Shown one piece after another: positions 17,310 through 26,838 of a stretch of DNA of 64,000 nt. The DNA lies in NCBI RefSeq assembly GCF_042685265.1, contig NZ_JBHUMX010000045.1. One strand, given 5' to 3'. Source of the DNA: Oceanobacillus_B kapialis. Lineage in GTDB: Bacteria > Bacillota > Bacilli > Bacillales > Amphibacillaceae. How positions within the stretch are numbered: the stretch's first letter is position 1; every line of letters starts with the position of its first letter. Under the pieces are notes generated by a model, which did no database searches, was not told where the DNA came from, and saw only the letters and a list, made by a program, of their open reading frames with translations. Made by a program: the position numbers and the translations under genes.

Positions 17310-18653
17310 CTAATTTGCTACTGAAGTTACTTCATCCATTACCCTGACAAAAGTTCCTGTGTTATAAGGGTAGCCTGATTGGGTGATTTTTACACGAATA
17401 AGCTTTCCAATCATGTCTTGGGTCCCTTCGAAGCGTACCTTTAGATAATTATCCGTATAGCCTACAAGCATATTCTCATTTTTCCCCTCTTGCTCACGCT
17501 CTTCAGGTATTACTTCAAGCACTTCATTTTCATAGTTAGAAGCATACTCTTTTGCCAACTGGTTAGAAAGCTCAATTAATTTATGCACGCGTTCATTTTT
17601 AATGTCTTCATCCACTTGGTTGTCCATTCTCGCAGCTGGTGTCCCTGTTCTTCTTGAGAAAGGGAACACATGAAGCTCTGAGTAGCCAATATCTTTAATA
17701 AAATCAAAGGTTTCTTGAAATTCTTCATCCGTTTCACCCGGAAACCCTACAATCACATCGGATGTTATAGCCAAACCTGGTAATGCCTTTCGAATCTTCG
17801 TTACTTTCTCTTTATAAAACTCGCTTGAGTATTTTCGGCGCATTCTTGCAAGTACTGTATCTGATCCCGATTGTAATGGGATATGTAAATGACGAACAAT
17901 TTTCTCTGATTGATCTAATACTTCAATTACTTCGTCTGTAATCTGGCTAGCTTCAATAGAGGAAATTCGTATACGTTTCAAACCGTGTACCTTTGTTTCT
18001 AAATCCCTAAGTAACATGGCAAAATTATAATCTTTGCGATCCTCACCATATCCTGCTGTATGAATCCCTGTAAGAACAATTTCTTTATATCCTGCGTTGA
18101 CAAGATTTTGAGCTTGCTTAATAACATTTTCAGGATCTCTTGAACGTAGTAGACCCCGAGACCATGGGATAATACAGAAAGTGCAGAAATTGTTACATCC
18201 TTCTTGTATTTTAAGAGAAGCCCGTGTTCTATCCGTGAATTCCGGAACGTCCATTTCTTCAAAAACACGGTTCTTCATAATATTGGTAACCCCATTTATA
18301 GGCTCTCTTGTTTGTTTATGCTCTTCAATATATTGAATCATGTTTTTGCGGTCCTGTGTCCCAACAACGATGTCAACACCGGGGATCTCCATAATTTCAC
18401 CAGGTGAGGTTTGGGCATAACAGCCTGTTACACAAACAATGGCTTCAGGGTTTTTCCTAATTGCACGTCTGATTACTTGTCTACTTTTTTTGTCCCCTGT
18501 GTTGGTAACAGTACAGGTATTTATAACATAAACATCAGAATCATGGTCAAAATCAACCCGTTCATAGCCTTGGTCCATGAACATTCGCCATATCCCTTCT
18601 GTCTCATAGTGATTTACCTTACAACCTAAAGTATGAAATGCTACTGTTGGCAT
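17310..18653 (-). CDS. mtaB: tRNA t6A37 methylthiotransferase MtaB
   Basis: A 447-residue radical-SAM enzyme that converts t6A to ms2t6A at position 37 of tRNAs reading ANN codons. The N-terminal UPF0004 domain supplies three cysteines (HTLGCKVNHYETEG, VINTCTVTN, CVTGCYAQ). The radical-SAM CxxxCxxC is CNNFCTFC. A TRAM domain closes the protein. The short GCKVN signature and absence of extra insertions place it with MtaB (YqeV) rather than MiaB. The start overlaps rsmE by 13 bp. Confidence 0.94.
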   Translation of the reverse strand: MPTVAFHTLGCKVNHYETEGIWRMFMDQGYERVDFDHDSDVYVINTCTVTNTGDKKSRQVIRRAIRKNPEAIVCVTGCYAQTSPGEIMEIPGVDIVVGTQDRKNMIQYIEEHKQTREPINGVTNIMKNRVFEEMDVPEFTDRTRASLKIQEGCNNFCTFCIIPWSRGLLRSRDPENVIKQAQNLVNAGYKEIVLTGIHTAGYGEDRKDYNFAMLLRDLETKVHGLKRIRISSIEASQITDEVIEVLDQSEKIVRHLHIPLQSGSDTVLARMRRKYSSEFYKEKVTKIRKALPGLAITSDVIVGFPGETDEEFQETFDFIKDIGYSELHVFPFSRRTGTPAARMDNQVDEDIKNERVHKLIELSNQLAKEYASNYENEVLEVIPEEREQEGKNENMLVGYTDNYLKVRFEGTQDMIGKLIRVKITQSGYPYNTGTFVRVMDEVTSVAN

Positions 18654-19411
18654 TCATTCCACCTCAATTCTTCAAAATGATAGGAAATACTTGCAAGTAT
18701 ATATAGGGCAGCTGTTTCTGTACGTAAAATTCTTGGACCTAAACGAACCGGGTGAAAGTCAGCTTCTTTTAAGCGTTCTGCTTCTTGTTCTGCGATACCA
18801 CCTTCTGGACCAATAAGTACAAGTAATTTTTGCCCTACTTTTAGCTTCTTTAAAATGTCGCCGTAAGCTTGATAATGCTTTGTCTTGGCTTCTTCTTCAT
18901 AAGCAAAAATCTTCACATCATAGTAATTGCTTTCCTCAATTAACTCTGTAAATGACATGGTTTGTTTAATTTCAGGGATGTGATTTCTGTGACTCTGCTC
19001 ACTTGCTTCTTTCGCAATTTTTGCAAACCGCTCCGTCTTCTTCTGGAGCTTTTTATGATCCCATTTTACCACAGAACGTGCTGCCTGCAAGGGAATAAAA
19101 GCTTTAGCACCAAGTTCCGTCCCCTTTTGGATAATGAGATCAAGCTTGTCCCCCTTAGGCAATCCTTGAACAATGGTAACGTCAATTGGAAGCTCCACAG
19201 ATTGATCCAACCAATCAACCACTTTACTATAGACGGCGTCTGACTCAATGGAGGATATCTCACAGCGTGCAGCGTGGCCATCAGGATGGTTGCAGATTAT
19301 TTTGTCCCCTGGCTTCATACGAACGACTCGGTTAATATGATGAACATCGTCACCTGTAATCGTCACTGACTCTAAATGCCAATTTTCTTCTGGTACAAAG
19401 TAACGTTGCAC
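18641..19411 (-). CDS. rsmE: 16S rRNA m3U1498 methyltransferase
   Basis: SPOUT-fold methyltransferase of 256 residues with an N-terminal PUA-like domain. C-terminal knot motifs LLVLIGPEGGIAEQEAE and LGPRILRTETAA are diagnostic of RsmE. It methylates U1498 of 16S rRNA in the decoding region. It sits in the conserved prmA-rsmE-mtaB order with a 22-bp gap to prmA. Confidence 0.95.
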   Translation of the reverse strand: MQRYFVPEENWHLESVTITGDDVHHINRVVRMKPGDKIICNHPDGHAARCEISSIESDAVYSKVVDWLDQSVELPIDVTIVQGLPKGDKLDLIIQKGTELGAKAFIPLQAARSVVKWDHKKLQKKTERFAKIAKEASEQSHRNHIPEIKQTMSFTELIEESNYYDVKIFAYEEEAKTKHYQAYGDILKKLKVGQKLLVLIGPEGGIAEQEAERLKEADFHPVRLGPRILRTETAALYILASISYHFEELRWNECQQ

Positions 19412-19433
19412 GTCTTACACACCTACTTCCATG

Positions 19434-20375
19434 TTACGATTCCTTTTTTGCTACAATTGAAACCCAATCTTCAAGTTCGTTCACCTGGATAATGGTAAAG
19501 CCTTGCTCTTCAAGTTTAGATCTCACAAGTTGCTTTTTGTTTTGAATAATCCCTGAAGTAATAAAGTAACCACCTTGCTTCAGGTTTGTCCATGCTTCTT
19601 CGACAAAGCGCACAATAATTTCAGCAAGAATATTAGAAACAATAACATCAGCCTGATCGTTGACATGATCGAGGAGATTATTTTGCTTAGCTTGAATCTT
19701 CTCACCTAGCTTATTCAATTTTGCATTTACTCTTGTACTTGTCACGGCAACGTCATCCAAATCAAAGGCATCTACCTTATCAGCACCAAGTAAAGCTGCT
19801 GCTATACTCAATACCCCTGACCCTGACCCCACATCAATAACCTTATCGCCATCTTGTAAAAATTGTTCCAGTGCCTGGATACTTAATACAGTGGTTGGGT
19901 GTGTTCCTGTCCCGAATGCCATTCCAGGGTCTAATTCAATGATAATTTCGTCACTGGATACAGGTTCATATTCTTCCCACGTTGGCGTAATCGTAATTTT
20001 TTTCGAAATTTTAACCGGCTTGTAGTACTTTTTCCATGCTGTAGCCCATTCTTCTTCATTTACTTCACTTAATGAAATTTCATTACGACCAAGATCAATA
20101 TCATATAGCAATAATTCATTAATTGCTTGCTTAATTTCCTCAATTGTCTCTCCAAAAAAGCTATTAACTGGAAGATACGCCTTTATGTACACACCTTCCT
20201 CAGGATATTCAGAAGCATCCAACTCATATATTTCACCAAAGGGAGAAGCATGTGCTTTAGCCAAATCCATTGGGTCTTCAATTACAAGTCCACTTGCACC
20301 TGTCTCATGAAGAATATTGGAAATTGGCTCAATTGCTTCGTTTGTGGTATGGATACATACCTCTGACCATTTCAT
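19434..20375 (-). CDS. prmA: Ribosomal protein L11 methyltransferase
   Basis: A 313-residue class I SAM methyltransferase with a substrate-binding N-terminal domain. The SAM motif is KVIDVGSGSGVLSIAAALLG, followed by AFDLDD. The post-I motif DVIVSNILAEII carries the NxxA-type catalytic loop. It trimethylates L11. It belongs to the dnaJ-prmA-rsmE-mtaB series of the heat-shock locus. Confidence 0.95.
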   Translation of the reverse strand: MKWSEVCIHTTNEAIEPISNILHETGASGLVIEDPMDLAKAHASPFGEIYELDASEYPEEGVYIKAYLPVNSFFGETIEEIKQAINELLLYDIDLGRNEISLSEVNEEEWATAWKKYYKPVKISKKITITPTWEEYEPVSSDEIIIELDPGMAFGTGTHPTTVLSIQALEQFLQDGDKVIDVGSGSGVLSIAAALLGADKVDAFDLDDVAVTSTRVNAKLNKLGEKIQAKQNNLLDHVNDQADVIVSNILAEIIVRFVEEAWTNLKQGGYFITSGIIQNKKQLVRSKLEEQGFTIIQVNELEDWVSIVAKKES

Positions 20376-20456
20376 TACCGCTCACCCATTTCTTTGGAGA
20401 AATTTGAATTTATGCTTAAACATCAACATATATCTGTTTCTCTCCTAATATGTACA

Positions 20457-20473
20457 CGGTGCATTATGCACCG
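20457..20473. other. Palindrome next to the dnaJ stop
   Basis: CGGTGCAT-T-ATGCACCG is an 8-bp perfect inverted repeat that ends one base before the dnaJ stop codon. No T tract follows on the minus strand, so it is not a standard terminator; it may be a processing or stability element between dnaJ and prmA. Confidence 0.4.
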
Positions 20474-21598
20474 CTATTCACTCTTAAATGCTTTTTTAAA
20501 GCGTTGGAATAAAGAGCTTTCCTGCTCATCTGTCGCTTCATTTCCAGCTATTTCATTAAATTCTCTTAACAATTCTTTTTGGCGTTCTGTTAAGTTAGTA
20601 GGTGTCACAACTTTCACTTTAATATGCTGGTCCCCTTGCCCATAACCTCGAACGTTAGGAGCACCTTTTCCTTTCATACGGAAAGTTTTTCCTGTTTGTG
20701 TTCCAGCAGGGATTTTCAACATTACTTTTCCATGGACTGTTGGTACTTCAACCTCGTCTCCAAGTGCTGCCTGGGTATACGTTAGTGGCAGCTCGCAGAA
20801 AATATGATCCCCTTCACGTTCAAAGAAATCATGCTGTCTTACTTGCACGACTACATATAAATCACCAGGAGGCCCTCCATTCACACCAGCTTCACCTTTT
20901 CCAGAAACTCTGATTTGCTGGCCTTCATCTATACCGGCTGGAATGGTGATGTGAATCTTCTTATGCTTTTTAACTCTACCAGAACCACCACATGTATTAC
21001 ACTTTTCTGGGATAATTTTACCTGATCCACCACAATGATTACAAACACGTTTGTTAACAACTCTACCAAATGGCGTATTCTGCTCCATATTCAATTGACC
21101 GGAACCATTACAATGGGAACAGGTTTTGGTTTTCGTACCAGGTTTCGCTCCTGAACCACTACATGTTTCACAGTTTTCTTCTTTAGGAATGTTAATGTCT
21201 GTTTCTTTTCCGAATATAGCCTCTTTAAAGTCCAGGACCATGGTATATTGCAGATCGGCACCTTGCTGTGGCGCGTTAGGGTCTCTACGTCTACCGCCAC
21301 CTCCGAAAAACATATCAAATATATCTCCGAAACCACCAAAGTCTTGTGCTCCACCGCCAAAACCACCAAAACCCTGTTGGGGATCCGTATGACCAAATTG
21401 ATCATACTGGGCACGTTTTTGTTCATTACTTAAAACTTCATAGGCCTCTTTCGCCTCTTTAAATTTATCTGAAGCATCTGCTTCTTTATTGACGTCCGGG
21501 TGATATTTTCGTGCTAGTTTTCGATAAGCTTTTTTTATTTCATCTTTTGAAGCTTCTTTATTAACCCCGAGCACGTCATAATAGTCTCGCTTACTCAA
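20474..21598 (-). CDS. dnaJ: Chaperone DnaJ
   Basis: Type I Hsp40 (374 residues). The J domain has the HPD tripeptide (KYHPDVNKE). Then come a Gly/Phe-rich linker, four zinc-finger repeats (CETCSGSG, CSHCNGSG, CNHCGGSG, CNTCGGSG) and the C-terminal substrate-binding domains. The start is TTG (MSKRDYYDVLGV), with GGGAG about 11 bases upstream. A terminator and 248 bp separate it from dnaK, so it may be partly independently expressed. Confidence 0.96.
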   Translation of the reverse strand: MSKRDYYDVLGVNKEASKDEIKKAYRKLARKYHPDVNKEADASDKFKEAKEAYEVLSNEQKRAQYDQFGHTDPQQGFGGFGGGAQDFGGFGDIFDMFFGGGGRRRDPNAPQQGADLQYTMVLDFKEAIFGKETDINIPKEENCETCSGSGAKPGTKTKTCSHCNGSGQLNMEQNTPFGRVVNKRVCNHCGGSGKIIPEKCNTCGGSGRVKKHKKIHITIPAGIDEGQQIRVSGKGEAGVNGGPPGDLYVVVQVRQHDFFEREGDHIFCELPLTYTQAALGDEVEVPTVHGKVMLKIPAGTQTGKTFRMKGKGAPNVRGYGQGDQHIKVKVVTPTNLTERQKELLREFNEIAGNEATDEQESSLFQRFKKAFKSE

Positions 21599-21760
21599 TT
21601 CAAATCACTCTCCCGACACACGCTATTGCATAAATTTTATCATATCATCATTCTAACCTGCATGGCAAATCAACTTTGGATCCATGCTTTAGCTTTAAAA
21701 AGTTAGTAAAAATCTTACGTAGGTAACTGGTACAAATACCTACTTTTCACCTGCTGTAAA

Positions 21761-21795
21761 AAAGTCAAAGCCAAGAGAATCCTGACTTTGACTTT
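21761..21795 (-). terminator. Terminator between dnaK and dnaJ
   Basis: AAAGTCAAAG and CTTTGACTTT (plus 21761-21770 and 21786-21795) form a 10-bp stem followed by six T on the minus strand, about 50 bp after the dnaK stop. It should reduce readthrough from hrcA-grpE-dnaK into dnaJ. Confidence 0.75.
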
Positions 21796-21846
21796 GGATT
21801 ACAGGGTAACCTTACTTCCCACTAATAAATAGCGAGATATCCTGCA

Positions 21847-23688
21847 TTATTTATTGTTTTTATCTTCTTCGTCATCTACTTCTTGGTAGTCAGCGTCAAC
21901 TACATCGTCGTCACTGTTCCCTTGACCTTCCTGTCCTTGTTGAGCTTCTGCATCTTTTTGCATTTGCTCATACATTTTCACAGAAAGCTGTTGCACTTGC
22001 TCTTGCAAGGCGTCTTTTTTCTCTTTAATTTGATCAAGATCATCTGACTCTAAAGCTGTTTTCAATTCTTCTTTTGCAGCTTCTGCTTTTTGTTTCTCTT
22101 CGTCAGAAACATTGTCACCAAGATCTTTAATTGTTTTATCTGTTGTGAAGACAAGCTGGTCTGCTTCATTGCGAAGTTCTACTTCTTCACGACGCTTTTT
22201 ATCAGCTTCAGCGTTTTCTTCTGCTTCCTGTACCATTTTTTCTACTTCATCATCAGAAAGACCAGAAGAAGATTTAATGGTAATGGATTGTTCTTTGTTT
22301 GTACCCATATCTTTCGCACGTACATTTACAATACCATTTGCATCAATGTCAAAAGATACTTCAATTTGTGGTACGCCTCTTGGTGCTGGTGGAATATCCG
22401 TTAATTGGAAACGACCAAGTGTTTTGTTATCAGCAGCCATTTCACGCTCCCCTTGTAGTACGTGAATATCAACAGCAGTTTGGTTATCAGCTGCAGTAGA
22501 GAATACTTGTGAATGACTTGTTGGAATCGTTGTATTGCGTTCAATCAATTTAGTAAATACAGAACCCATTGTTTCGATACCAAGAGAAAGTGGAGTTACG
22601 TCAAGTAATACAACATCTTTTACATCACCTTGAAGTACGCCACCTTGAATCGCTGCACCAAGAGCTACAACTTCATCAGGGTTAACACCTTTTGAAGGAT
22701 CCTGACCAATTTCACGTTTGATTGCTTCTTGTACTGCTGGAATACGTGTTGAACCACCAACAAGGATAACTTTATCAATATCACTTGAAGAAAGATCTGC
22801 ATCTTGCAATGCTTTTCTTGTAGGTACCATTGTACGCTCTACTAGGTCTGAAGAAAGTTCTTCAAATTTAGCACGCGTCATATTCATTTCTAAGTGAAGT
22901 GGTCCTGCTTCACCAGCTGTAATAAATGGTAGAGAAATTTGTGTTTGAGATACACCAGAAAGATCTTTTTTCGCTTTTTCTGCCGCATCTTTAAGACGTT
23001 GTGTTGCCATTTTATCTTTAGAAAGATCAATGCCATTCTCTTTTTTGAATTCTTGCACCATGTAATCAATAATCACATTGTCAAAGTCATCCCCACCAAG
23101 TCTGTTATCACCTGCTGTTGAAACAACTTCAAACGTACCGTCACCAATATCTAGGATAGATACATCAAAGGTACCACCACCAAGGTCGTAAACTAGAATA
23201 GTTTGATCTTGGTCTTCTTTATCAATACCATATGCTAGTGCTGCAGCAGTTGGTTCGTTAATAATACGTTCAACTTCAAGTCCGGCAATCTTACCAGCAT
23301 CTTTTGTTGCCTGACGTTCTGCATCGTTGAAGTAAGCTGGGACTGTAATAACAGCTTTTTCTACTTTCTCGCCGATATAATCCTCTGCATAGGATTTAAT
23401 ATGCTGAAGAATAATAGCGGATACTTCCTGTGGTGTATATTCTTTGTCTTCAATTTTAACTTTATAATCTGTACCCATATGACGTTTAATGGATTGAATG
23501 GTGTTTGGGTTTGTAATTGCTTGACGTTTCGCAACTTCACCTACTTGACGCTCACCATTTTTAAAAGCAACAACAGATGGTGTTGTACGGTTACCTTCCG
23601 GGTTCGGGATAACAACCGCTTCTCCGCCTTCCATTACAGACACACATGAGTTTGTTGTACCTAAATCAATACCAATTATTTTACTCAT
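21847..23688 (-). CDS. dnaK: Chaperone DnaK (Hsp70)
   Basis: A 613-residue Hsp70. The nucleotide-binding domain contains IGIDLGTTNSCV, VYDLGGGTFDVSI and GGSTRIPAVQ. The substrate-binding domain and lid follow, ending in an acidic tail (DDDVVDADYQEVDDEED). It refolds proteins in an ATP cycle with DnaJ and GrpE. It is the third gene of the CIRCE-controlled operon hrcA-grpE-dnaK. Confidence 0.98.
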   Translation of the reverse strand: MSKIIGIDLGTTNSCVSVMEGGEAVVIPNPEGNRTTPSVVAFKNGERQVGEVAKRQAITNPNTIQSIKRHMGTDYKVKIEDKEYTPQEVSAIILQHIKSYAEDYIGEKVEKAVITVPAYFNDAERQATKDAGKIAGLEVERIINEPTAAALAYGIDKEDQDQTILVYDLGGGTFDVSILDIGDGTFEVVSTAGDNRLGGDDFDNVIIDYMVQEFKKENGIDLSKDKMATQRLKDAAEKAKKDLSGVSQTQISLPFITAGEAGPLHLEMNMTRAKFEELSSDLVERTMVPTRKALQDADLSSSDIDKVILVGGSTRIPAVQEAIKREIGQDPSKGVNPDEVVALGAAIQGGVLQGDVKDVVLLDVTPLSLGIETMGSVFTKLIERNTTIPTSHSQVFSTAADNQTAVDIHVLQGEREMAADNKTLGRFQLTDIPPAPRGVPQIEVSFDIDANGIVNVRAKDMGTNKEQSITIKSSSGLSDDEVEKMVQEAEENAEADKKRREEVELRNEADQLVFTTDKTIKDLGDNVSDEEKQKAEAAKEELKTALESDDLDQIKEKKDALQEQVQQLSVKMYEQMQKDAEAQQGQEGQGNSDDDVVDADYQEVDDEEDKNNK

Positions 23689-23718
23689 CTTCCATTTCCT
23701 CCTTAACTGCGCTTCTCT

Positions 23719-24300
23719 TTATTTATTCACTTTAACCATTGCTGGTCGAATAACACGATCTTTAAGTATATAACCTTTTTGTAATTCTTCTACTACGGTG
23801 TTAGCTTCTAATTCTTCATCTTCAACTTGCATAACTGCATGATGAAGATTTGGATCGAATTCTTTTCCGGTTGTTTCAATTTCCTCTACACCAGCATTTT
23901 TCAAGGCATCTTTAAGCTGGCGGTATACCATGGTGATCCCCTCAACAAGGCTTGCGTTTTCTTCAGTGCTTTCTACTTGAAGCGCCCTCTCAAAGTTATC
24001 TACCGCTGGTAATAAATCATTTACCAAGTCTTGTGATTTATATTTTCGGTCTGCTTCTTTTTCTTTTTGCGTTCTTTTCTTGAAGTTATCAAACTCTGCT
24101 TGTAAGCGTAGATAGCGTCCGTTGATTTCTTCTTTCTCTTTGTTTAATTTGTCTACTTCCTGTTGCAGGGGGTTCTGAACTTCTTCTTCGTTTCCAGCCT
24201 CTTCTAAGATACTTTCTTCTGAATCAATTACCTCTATATGATCTGATTCATTATTTTCAGCTTCATTCTCTCTTACAACATCTTTTTTCTCGTTTTCCAC
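23719..24300 (-). CDS. grpE: Nucleotide exchange factor GrpE
   Basis: A 193-residue DnaK cofactor that releases ADP. It has an acidic disordered N-terminus (1-45), a long coiled coil (about 45-110) and a C-terminal beta-wing carrying GVEEIETTGKEFDPNLHHAVM, the GrpE signature. It is situated between hrcA and dnaK. Confidence 0.96.
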   Translation of the reverse strand: MENEKKDVVRENEAENNESDHIEVIDSEESILEEAGNEEEVQNPLQQEVDKLNKEKEEINGRYLRLQAEFDNFKKRTQKEKEADRKYKSQDLVNDLLPAVDNFERALQVESTEENASLVEGITMVYRQLKDALKNAGVEEIETTGKEFDPNLHHAVMQVEDEELEANTVVEELQKGYILKDRVIRPAMVKVNK

Positions 24301-24383
24301 TCTGTGCCACCTCCTAATATATCATCCTGTTAGACTATACCATCTAAAGGGCTATTGATAAAACGGTCTGCCTCTAAACTGTT

Positions 24384-25415
24384 TTACTCATTGTTTTTAT
24401 ACCATAAGTACAGCGCATCTGTCATTTCATTCGATACAATGTTAAGTAATGAAATGACCTTCTTGTATTCCATTCTCATCGGACCTAGAAGGGCAATGGT
24501 CCCAAGTTGTCCATCGCCTAATTGATAGGAGGAAGTAATCAAGCTAAAATCCTTAATGGCTTCTACTGCATTCTCTTTCCCAATCGTGACATTAATACCA
24601 TGCTCCGTATGTTTTAATAAGCTGATGATCTCTTCTTCTTTATCCATCATTGTAAAGAAAGACCGGATTTTATCAACATCATTAAATTCTGGCTGTCTTA
24701 AAATATTGGATTTCCCACCAATATAAAGTTTGACCGGATGATCCGACAAAAATGCTGCCTTTAAATAGTTATAGGATGTATCGAAATCATCAACATACAT
24801 CTTCATCATTTCTGCAATTTCGGTATTAAAGATTTCCTGAAGCTTTAAAATAGGAACATCATGCAACCGATTATTCAGGATATTTACCATTCTCTCCAAA
24901 TCGGATGGGTTCACTTCAGCAGGTATAGAAAAGGACCGGTGTTCTACATGACCTGTGTTTGTAACAAGGATGGCAACTGCCGTGTTGGCTGATAAAGTTA
25001 TCAACTGGACTTGTTTAAGCTTTGTCTCAAATAACTCTGGACCCAATATAATAGATGTATAATTGGTTAATTCCGAAAGCACTTCAGCAGACATTTGAAC
25101 AATTTGTTCAAACTCGAAAAAGCCGTCCTTTAACATATGGCTAAGAACATTTCCATCCTGAGCCTTGCCTGCAGGCGAAATCAAATGATCTACATAATAC
25201 CGGTATCCTTTTTCGGACGGTACTCTACCAGAAGAGGAATGTGTTTTCTCCAGATATCCTTGCTCTTCTAAGTCTGCCATCTCGTTTCGAATAGTAGCCG
25301 CACTATATGGTATATGCTCTTTCTTTGATATTGCTCTAGACCCAACAGGATGAGCTGACTCGATGAAATCATCAATAATGACTTGTAGAATCAACAATTG
25401 CCTTTCTGTTAACAT
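24384..25415 (-). CDS. hrcA: Heat-inducible transcription repressor HrcA
   Basis: A repressor of class I heat-shock genes (343 residues) that binds CIRCE and is kept active by GroEL. An N-terminal winged helix (LTERQLLILQVIIDDFIES; GSRAISKK; SAATIRNEMADLE) precedes the GAF-like domain. The frame continues to a GTG at 25436, but that codon lies inside the CIRCE element. The ATG at 25415, with AGGGGTGA upstream, is the natural start. It heads hrcA-grpE-dnaK and represses itself. Confidence 0.95.
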   Translation of the reverse strand: MLTERQLLILQVIIDDFIESAHPVGSRAISKKEHIPYSAATIRNEMADLEEQGYLEKTHSSSGRVPSEKGYRYYVDHLISPAGKAQDGNVLSHMLKDGFFEFEQIVQMSAEVLSELTNYTSIILGPELFETKLKQVQLITLSANTAVAILVTNTGHVEHRSFSIPAEVNPSDLERMVNILNNRLHDVPILKLQEIFNTEIAEMMKMYVDDFDTSYNYLKAAFLSDHPVKLYIGGKSNILRQPEFNDVDKIRSFFTMMDKEEEIISLLKHTEHGINVTIGKENAVEAIKDFSLITSSYQLGDGQLGTIALLGPMRMEYKKVISLLNIVSNEMTDALYLWYKNNE

Positions 25416-25429
25416 GATGATCACCCCTG

Positions 25430-25456
25430 TTAGCACTCTATACCGGTGAGTGCTAA
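25430..25456. promoter_or_regulatory. CIRCE operator
   Basis: TTAGCACTC-N9-GAGTGCTAA is a perfect match to the CIRCE inverted repeat, the HrcA binding site. It lies 14 bp upstream of hrcA and downstream of its promoter. Confidence 0.98.
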
Positions 25457-25466
25457 TTCTAATTAT

Positions 25467-25495
25467 AAATTATCAAAACGACTTTTTTTTGTCAA
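25467..25495 (-). promoter_or_regulatory. Sigma-A promoter of the hrcA operon
   Basis: TTGACA (plus 25490-25495), 17 bp, then TAATTT (plus 25467-25472) on the minus strand. The predicted start would fall close to the CIRCE element, consistent with HrcA repression. Confidence 0.65.
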
Positions 25496-25526
25496 TGAAC
25501 ATGCATATCTAAACTAAAAATTCAAC

Positions 25527-25560
25527 ATAAGAACCAACTACAGGAGCAGTTGGTTCTTAT
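25527..25560 (-). terminator. Terminator after hemW
   Basis: A 13-bp perfect stem (25527-25539 with 25548-25560) downstream of hemW, followed after a few bases by TTTTT on the minus strand. It separates the lepA-hemW unit from the hrcA operon. Confidence 0.7.
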
Positions 25561-25606
25561 CATAGCTTGTCCTTTGCTCAGTAGTACATTCATCAAAAGG
25601 CTCGCC

Positions 25607-26764
25607 TTATATCGTTACAGGTTCATCAAGTAAGAAGCGTTCAAATACTTCATTTGCTAAAAGTAAACCATCACTTGTAAGTCGTAAACTTTCTCCAGTA
25701 TCGACCAACCAGCCTCTCCATATAAGTTCGTTGACTTCCTTTTTATACAAACTGTCTGTTGTCATACCAAATTTTTCTTGGAAGTGTCTTTTATTAACAC
25801 CCTTTATTCTCCGTAGCCCAAGAAACATTTCCTCTTCTATTCTTTCCTTCATTTCTATCTTATCCATATGAAGAATCGGATGACCATCCAGCATCGCCTG
25901 CTTCGTGTACGCAGGAAGTGGTTTAATATTGCCATACCGATTGCCTGGTAAATAACCGTATGCACCTGCACCAAACCCGTAATAGTATTCATTTCCCCAG
26001 TACGTTAAATTATGCTTGCTCTCATAGCCAGGTTTGGCAAAGTTACTTATTTCATATTGCTCGATTCCATGAGCTTTTGTGGTCTCTCTTAATAAATGAT
26101 ACATCTCTACTTCTTCTTCTTGAGCGGGACGATGAAGCTTCCCTTTTTTATGCCTCTGATAAAAAACTGTTTTGGGCTCAATTTGCAAAGCATAAGTAGA
26201 TAGGTGAGGAAGTCCGAACGCCATAGCCTCTGACAAGGAGTCCTCAAACTGTCTGACTGTTTGTTTTGGTAGTGCATAGATAAGGTCAAGACTAATATTA
26301 TTAAACCCATGCTGTTTTAACCCATTAACAGTCTTATAAACATCCTTCACCTTATGCAGTCTGCCAAGTTCTTCTAGCTTTTCATCATCAAACACCTGTA
26401 CCCCAAGGGAAATTCGGTTTACCCCATATGCTGCAAGTAGCTGGATTTTTTCTTCATCAAAATCCCCTGGGTTCGCTTCAATGGTATATTCTTCACAGGA
26501 TGGTACATCAAATTTCTTATCGATAATATTCAAAAGAGTTGTAAGCTGAGTTACTGTGAGTGCAGTAGGAGTCCCACCACCAATGAAAATAGTTTTCACT
26601 TTCGCTTTTTCGCCTGGTACATTTATATGAATTTCATTTGCAAGGGCCTCAATGTATTCCGTAGCCAGCTTTTCATTAAAGAAAAACTTGGTAAAATCAC
26701 AATAGTGACAGATTTGTTCACAAAACGGAATATGAATATATACCGACTGAATTTCGTTTTTCAC
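25607..26764 (-). CDS. hemW: Radical SAM heme chaperone HemW
   Basis: A 385-residue HemN-like protein. The radical-SAM cluster motif is CEQICHYCDF (CxxxCxxC). It lacks the extra features of true coproporphyrinogen dehydrogenase, so the heme-chaperone HemW assignment is preferred. The open frame reaches 26818. The GTG at 26764 has GGAGG seven bases upstream and gives the expected start VKNEIQSVYIHIPFC. It is downstream of lepA, as in B. subtilis (yqeR). Confidence 0.93.
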   Translation of the reverse strand: MKNEIQSVYIHIPFCEQICHYCDFTKFFFNEKLATEYIEALANEIHINVPGEKAKVKTIFIGGGTPTALTVTQLTTLLNIIDKKFDVPSCEEYTIEANPGDFDEEKIQLLAAYGVNRISLGVQVFDDEKLEELGRLHKVKDVYKTVNGLKQHGFNNISLDLIYALPKQTVRQFEDSLSEAMAFGLPHLSTYALQIEPKTVFYQRHKKGKLHRPAQEEEVEMYHLLRETTKAHGIEQYEISNFAKPGYESKHNLTYWGNEYYYGFGAGAYGYLPGNRYGNIKPLPAYTKQAMLDGHPILHMDKIEMKERIEEEMFLGLRRIKGVNKRHFQEKFGMTTDSLYKKEVNELIWRGWLVDTGESLRLTSDGLLLANEVFERFLLDEPVTI

Positions 26765-26838
26765 TGTAAATCCTCCAATGTAAAAGGAAAAGGGAAACTC
26801 GTCGGCTTTAACAGCCACAAGTTCTCCCTCCTTTACGA

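Noticed and set aside
21126..21392. Long plus-strand frames opposite dnaJ and dnaK
   Set aside because: They mirror low-complexity Gly/Cys-rich or Glu-rich coding sequence on the minus strand and lack start signals.
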